Origin: an uncultured Porphyromonadaceae bacterium
GTDB taxonomy: Bacteria; Bacteroidota; Bacteroidia; Bacteroidales; Muribaculaceae
DNA length: 64,000 nt
Assembly (NCBI GenBank): GCA_905198125.1
Contig: CAJKBH010000006.1
Span: forward strand, 34,207-98,206
Direction of reading: 5' to 3'
The notes under the pieces were generated by a model, which was given only the letters and a program-made list of their open reading frames with translations, had not been told where the DNA came from and ran no database searches. Within the stretch, counting starts at the first letter, position 1. The number at the start of each line of letters is the position of its first letter. This document shows, one piece after another, positions 62,482 to 64,000 of this stretch. A program made the translations under genes and the position numbers.

Positions 62482-62513
62482 CAAAATTAATATTTTTAAT
62501 CGTCACTTGCAAA
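62482..62513 (-). promoter_or_regulatory. promoter of ald operon
   Basis: Minus strand TTTG at 62510-62513, 20 nt spacer, TAATTTTG at 62482-62489, overlapping the 3' end of the DUF1016 gene. The short leader has two alternative stems that share AAGCC (62434-62472). Confidence 0.75.
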
Positions 62514-62999
62514 CGCACGTTTAAATTGCCGGTATCTACTATTGCCATTATATAATCCTTCCGCAAGTTGCGGAAGATTTTCTGTTTCGGAATCGTCTAT
62601 ACCCTGTAGAAGATTTATATGGCTGGTATAGATGAAATAGTCAGCAGATTGCCTACTATTTGGCGAGGAAGATTCTGCAGCAGGCTGCTGCAAAATTTCA
62701 ATAGTCTGACTATATGTACGATAAAAGTCATACATATTTCTAAGATTTCTCTGAGAAAAGCCTTTCTCTCCGGGCATTTCAGACCTCAAATCATGACTCA
62801 ACGTCTCATAAAATTTGGAGCCGTAAGTGTTGGCATACTGTTTGTCGGCGATGTCGCGTCCCAGACTCCAATAGTATTCCAACAGTGTTCGGTTGGCATC
62901 AATGGAGGCTTTAAGACGGGCGGAGAGGTACCGTTGCTTGAGTTCCTTAACCCAGCTACGGTATTCTTTGTTATGATAGAGTGTCAAATCCTGTGTCAT
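62496..62999 (-). pseudogene. truncated DUF1016 (YhcG-type) protein, N-terminal domain only
   Basis: 167 residues. The N-terminal domain of YhcG/PDDEXK-nuclease proteins is clear: LKQRYLSARLKASIDANRTLLEYYWSLG split as RTLLEYYWSLGRDI, then LSHDLRSEMPGEKGFSQRNL and MYDFYRTY. Complete members run to about 350 residues and carry a C-terminal PD-(D/E)XK nuclease domain, absent here because the frame ends after DYFIYTSHINLLQGIDD. AT-rich base composition suggests transfer, followed by loss of the nuclease half. It has a promoter-like TAATTTTG only 4 nt before the ATG and could still be expressed as a short protein. Confidence 0.75.
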
Positions 63000-63003
63000 A
63001 ATA

Positions 63004-63037
63004 CAAAATTACGTATTATTCTCCGATTATCAGCAAA
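63004..63037 (-). promoter_or_regulatory. promoter-like signal before DUF1016 remnant
   Basis: TTTG at 63034-63037, 22 nt spacer, TAATTTTG at 63004-63011 on the minus strand. Spacing is slightly long. Confidence 0.45.
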
Positions 63038-63106
63038 TTCCAACAGTTTTAATCAAAAAAATTAAAAGTTTAATCAAAGAAATCAACAAGCCTTTTCTTC
63101 AGGTTA

Positions 63107-63637
63107 TTATACATCGTATTCCGACAGGAAGCGGGTTACGGTGTTGTCGATCTCGCGGCGGTTCTCCAGCTCGTCGCCGTTAAAGCGGATACGGGCCTGC
63201 GAATAGAATTGCCGGCGGTCGGCGAGTCCGGCGTTTACCGCCTCCAACAGCTCCTCGGGTTTCTTGTCGGCCATCAGCGGACGGCGCGCGCGGTTGATGA
63301 CCAGCCGCTGCACTATTCGTTCGGGAGTGGCTTCGAGCCATACGGTCACGCCGCGCTCGTTCATCTTGGCCATGTTGTCGTTGAAGCAGGGCGTTCCGCC
63401 ACCGCAGGCCACCACCACATCCTCCATATACGAGATTTCGTCAAGCATCCGGCTCTCTATCTCGCGGAAGCCGGCCTCGCCCAGCTCTGCGAACAGTTCC
63501 TTGATGGTCTTGCGGTAACGCTGTTCTATGCGGAAGTCCATGTCTATGAATTCGCGGCCCAAAGCACGGGCCAGCGCGCGGCCCAACGTGGTCTTGCCAC
63601 ACGCCATATATCCGAGTATGAACACAGGAGGTTTCAT
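63107..63637 (-). CDS. aroK: shikimate kinase
   Basis: 176 residues. Walker A GYMACGKTTLGRALA (residues about 9-23), DMDFRIEQR (about 33-41) binding shikimate, the GGG of VVACGGGTPCF and RRPLM with the lid Arg. It phosphorylates shikimate at O3 in aromatic amino-acid synthesis. Cytoplasmic. Own promoter at 63680. Slightly shorter than many homologues but complete. Confidence 0.95.
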   Translation of the reverse strand: MKPPVFILGYMACGKTTLGRALARALGREFIDMDFRIEQRYRKTIKELFAELGEAGFREIESRMLDEISYMEDVVVACGGGTPCFNDNMAKMNERGVTVWLEATPERIVQRLVINRARRPLMADKKPEELLEAVNAGLADRRQFYSQARIRFNGDELENRREIDNTVTRFLSEYDV

Positions 63638-64000
63638 ATTGCAGTTGTCGTATTCGATATTGAAGTTGTTTGCAATGCGTAAAATTACAAATTTATTCCG
63701 ACAAATTCAACCCGCTCCCCAAGCGCGCTCCGTTTAGCAGCGCAGTCCTTTCGAACCACGCATGAAACATGCCTTATTTTGCACCGATAGCCACAGCAAT
63801 GCTGAATTACAGAGGTTTATAAAGTTTATGATGCACTGATAATGTACTGATTCAACTATCGCAAGTTCAATGAACAGGTATGTGCTGCGTACATGTTCAA
63901 ATGCAATGCGATTGACGGGGTAGGGACGAGCCATCGGCACGTGTCTGTCTCGCCCTGAAAAAAGTTGACTCATGAAAGAGTCAAAAGAATGATAAAATTT
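63638..64000. other. gene-free right edge
   Basis: About 360 bp with the aroK promoter (63680-63710) and a perfect 7-bp palindrome TTGACTC/GAGTCAA at 63965-63984. A minus frame at 63734-63973 has no recognisable features. The stretch 63918-63956 contains GTAGGGACGAGCCATCGGCA, which resembles an intergenic repeat; a related GTAGGGACGAAC occurs at 45512. Confidence 0.5.
63680..63710 (-). promoter_or_regulatory. promoter of aroK
   Basis: Minus strand TTG at 63708-63710, 20 nt spacer, TAATTTTA at 63680-63687 (one mismatch). Leader about 40 nt. Confidence 0.55.

Noticed and set aside
62619..63065. 148-codon plus-strand frame
   Set aside because: Antisense to the DUF1016 remnant, whose protein motifs are clear on the minus strand.
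63734..63973. 79-codon minus-strand frame at the right edge
   Set aside because: No recognisable motif, promoter or conserved neighbour; covers repeat-like DNA.

Overview
The window is a chromosomal segment of a high-GC Bacteroidales bacterium, most likely of the Muribaculaceae (S24-7) type. Evidence for this is the Bacteroidetes promoter signature (TTTG or TTG, 19-21 nt, then TAnnTTTG) before many genes, the lack of Shine-Dalgarno sequences, and the family content: DUF4924, the coaX/outer-membrane protein/LptC/GldE-like block, a PorZ-like propeller, a phosphate-selective porin, and the fixed order mannanase/GH130/transporter/epimerase. I know no closer species assignment from the sequence alone.

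Layout. 1-4074 (minus): an AddB-like nuclease gene running off the left edge and a TPR protein. 4240-7343: a surface-glycan set of LicD, a galactofuranosyltransferase-like protein and UDP-galactopyranose mutase. 7446-14002: rplY and pth, a porin, then the thrS-infC-rpmI-rplT operon. 14086-17384: S4 protein, META lipoprotein, NDH-2 and an ECF sigma factor. 17603-27735: DUF4924, rfbD, prfC, DivIC, coaX, outer-membrane protein, LptC, CorC/GldE-like protein, a second ECF sigma factor and an MFS exporter. 27872-27944: tRNA-Thr(CGT), followed by a strong terminator. 28023-32433: an MsbA-like ABC exporter, a UbiA-family prenyltransferase and a GT-C-like membrane protein. 32653-37831: a four-gene beta-mannan operon (GH26 mannanase, GH130 phosphorylase, GPH transporter, 2-epimerase). 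37815-42285: PorZ-like propeller, polyprenyl synthase, RNase HII.

42330-51716 is an AT-richer accessory island with defence-type genes: a membrane-anchored pentapeptide-repeat protein with a TIR/deoxyribosyltransferase-like C-terminal domain, a small lipoprotein, a zeta-like kinase overlapping a 58-residue ORF, and a complete type I restriction-modification system. Its hsdS gene has a G8 tract exactly between its two target-recognition halves. The kinase pair and the restriction operon sit behind near-identical 39-bp promoter copies.

51990-57013 (minus) reads as a steroid or bile-acid reduction set: 5-alpha-reductase-like membrane protein, old-yellow-enzyme reductase, short-chain dehydrogenase, then an acyl-CoA synthetase. 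A 34-bp perfect inverted repeat flanks 264 bp between the reductase and the dehydrogenase, with one arm covering the dehydrogenase start codon. This is a candidate invertible switch or a short transposable element, and is the most interesting structure here.

57097-63637 (minus): a DUF2723 membrane protein, a GT4 glycosyltransferase with a non-ATG start, an alanine-dehydrogenase-like protein, a truncated DUF1016 gene and shikimate kinase. No CRISPR array, rRNA, complete insertion sequence or prophage was found. Several promoters lie so close to their start codons that the mRNAs should be leaderless or nearly so.
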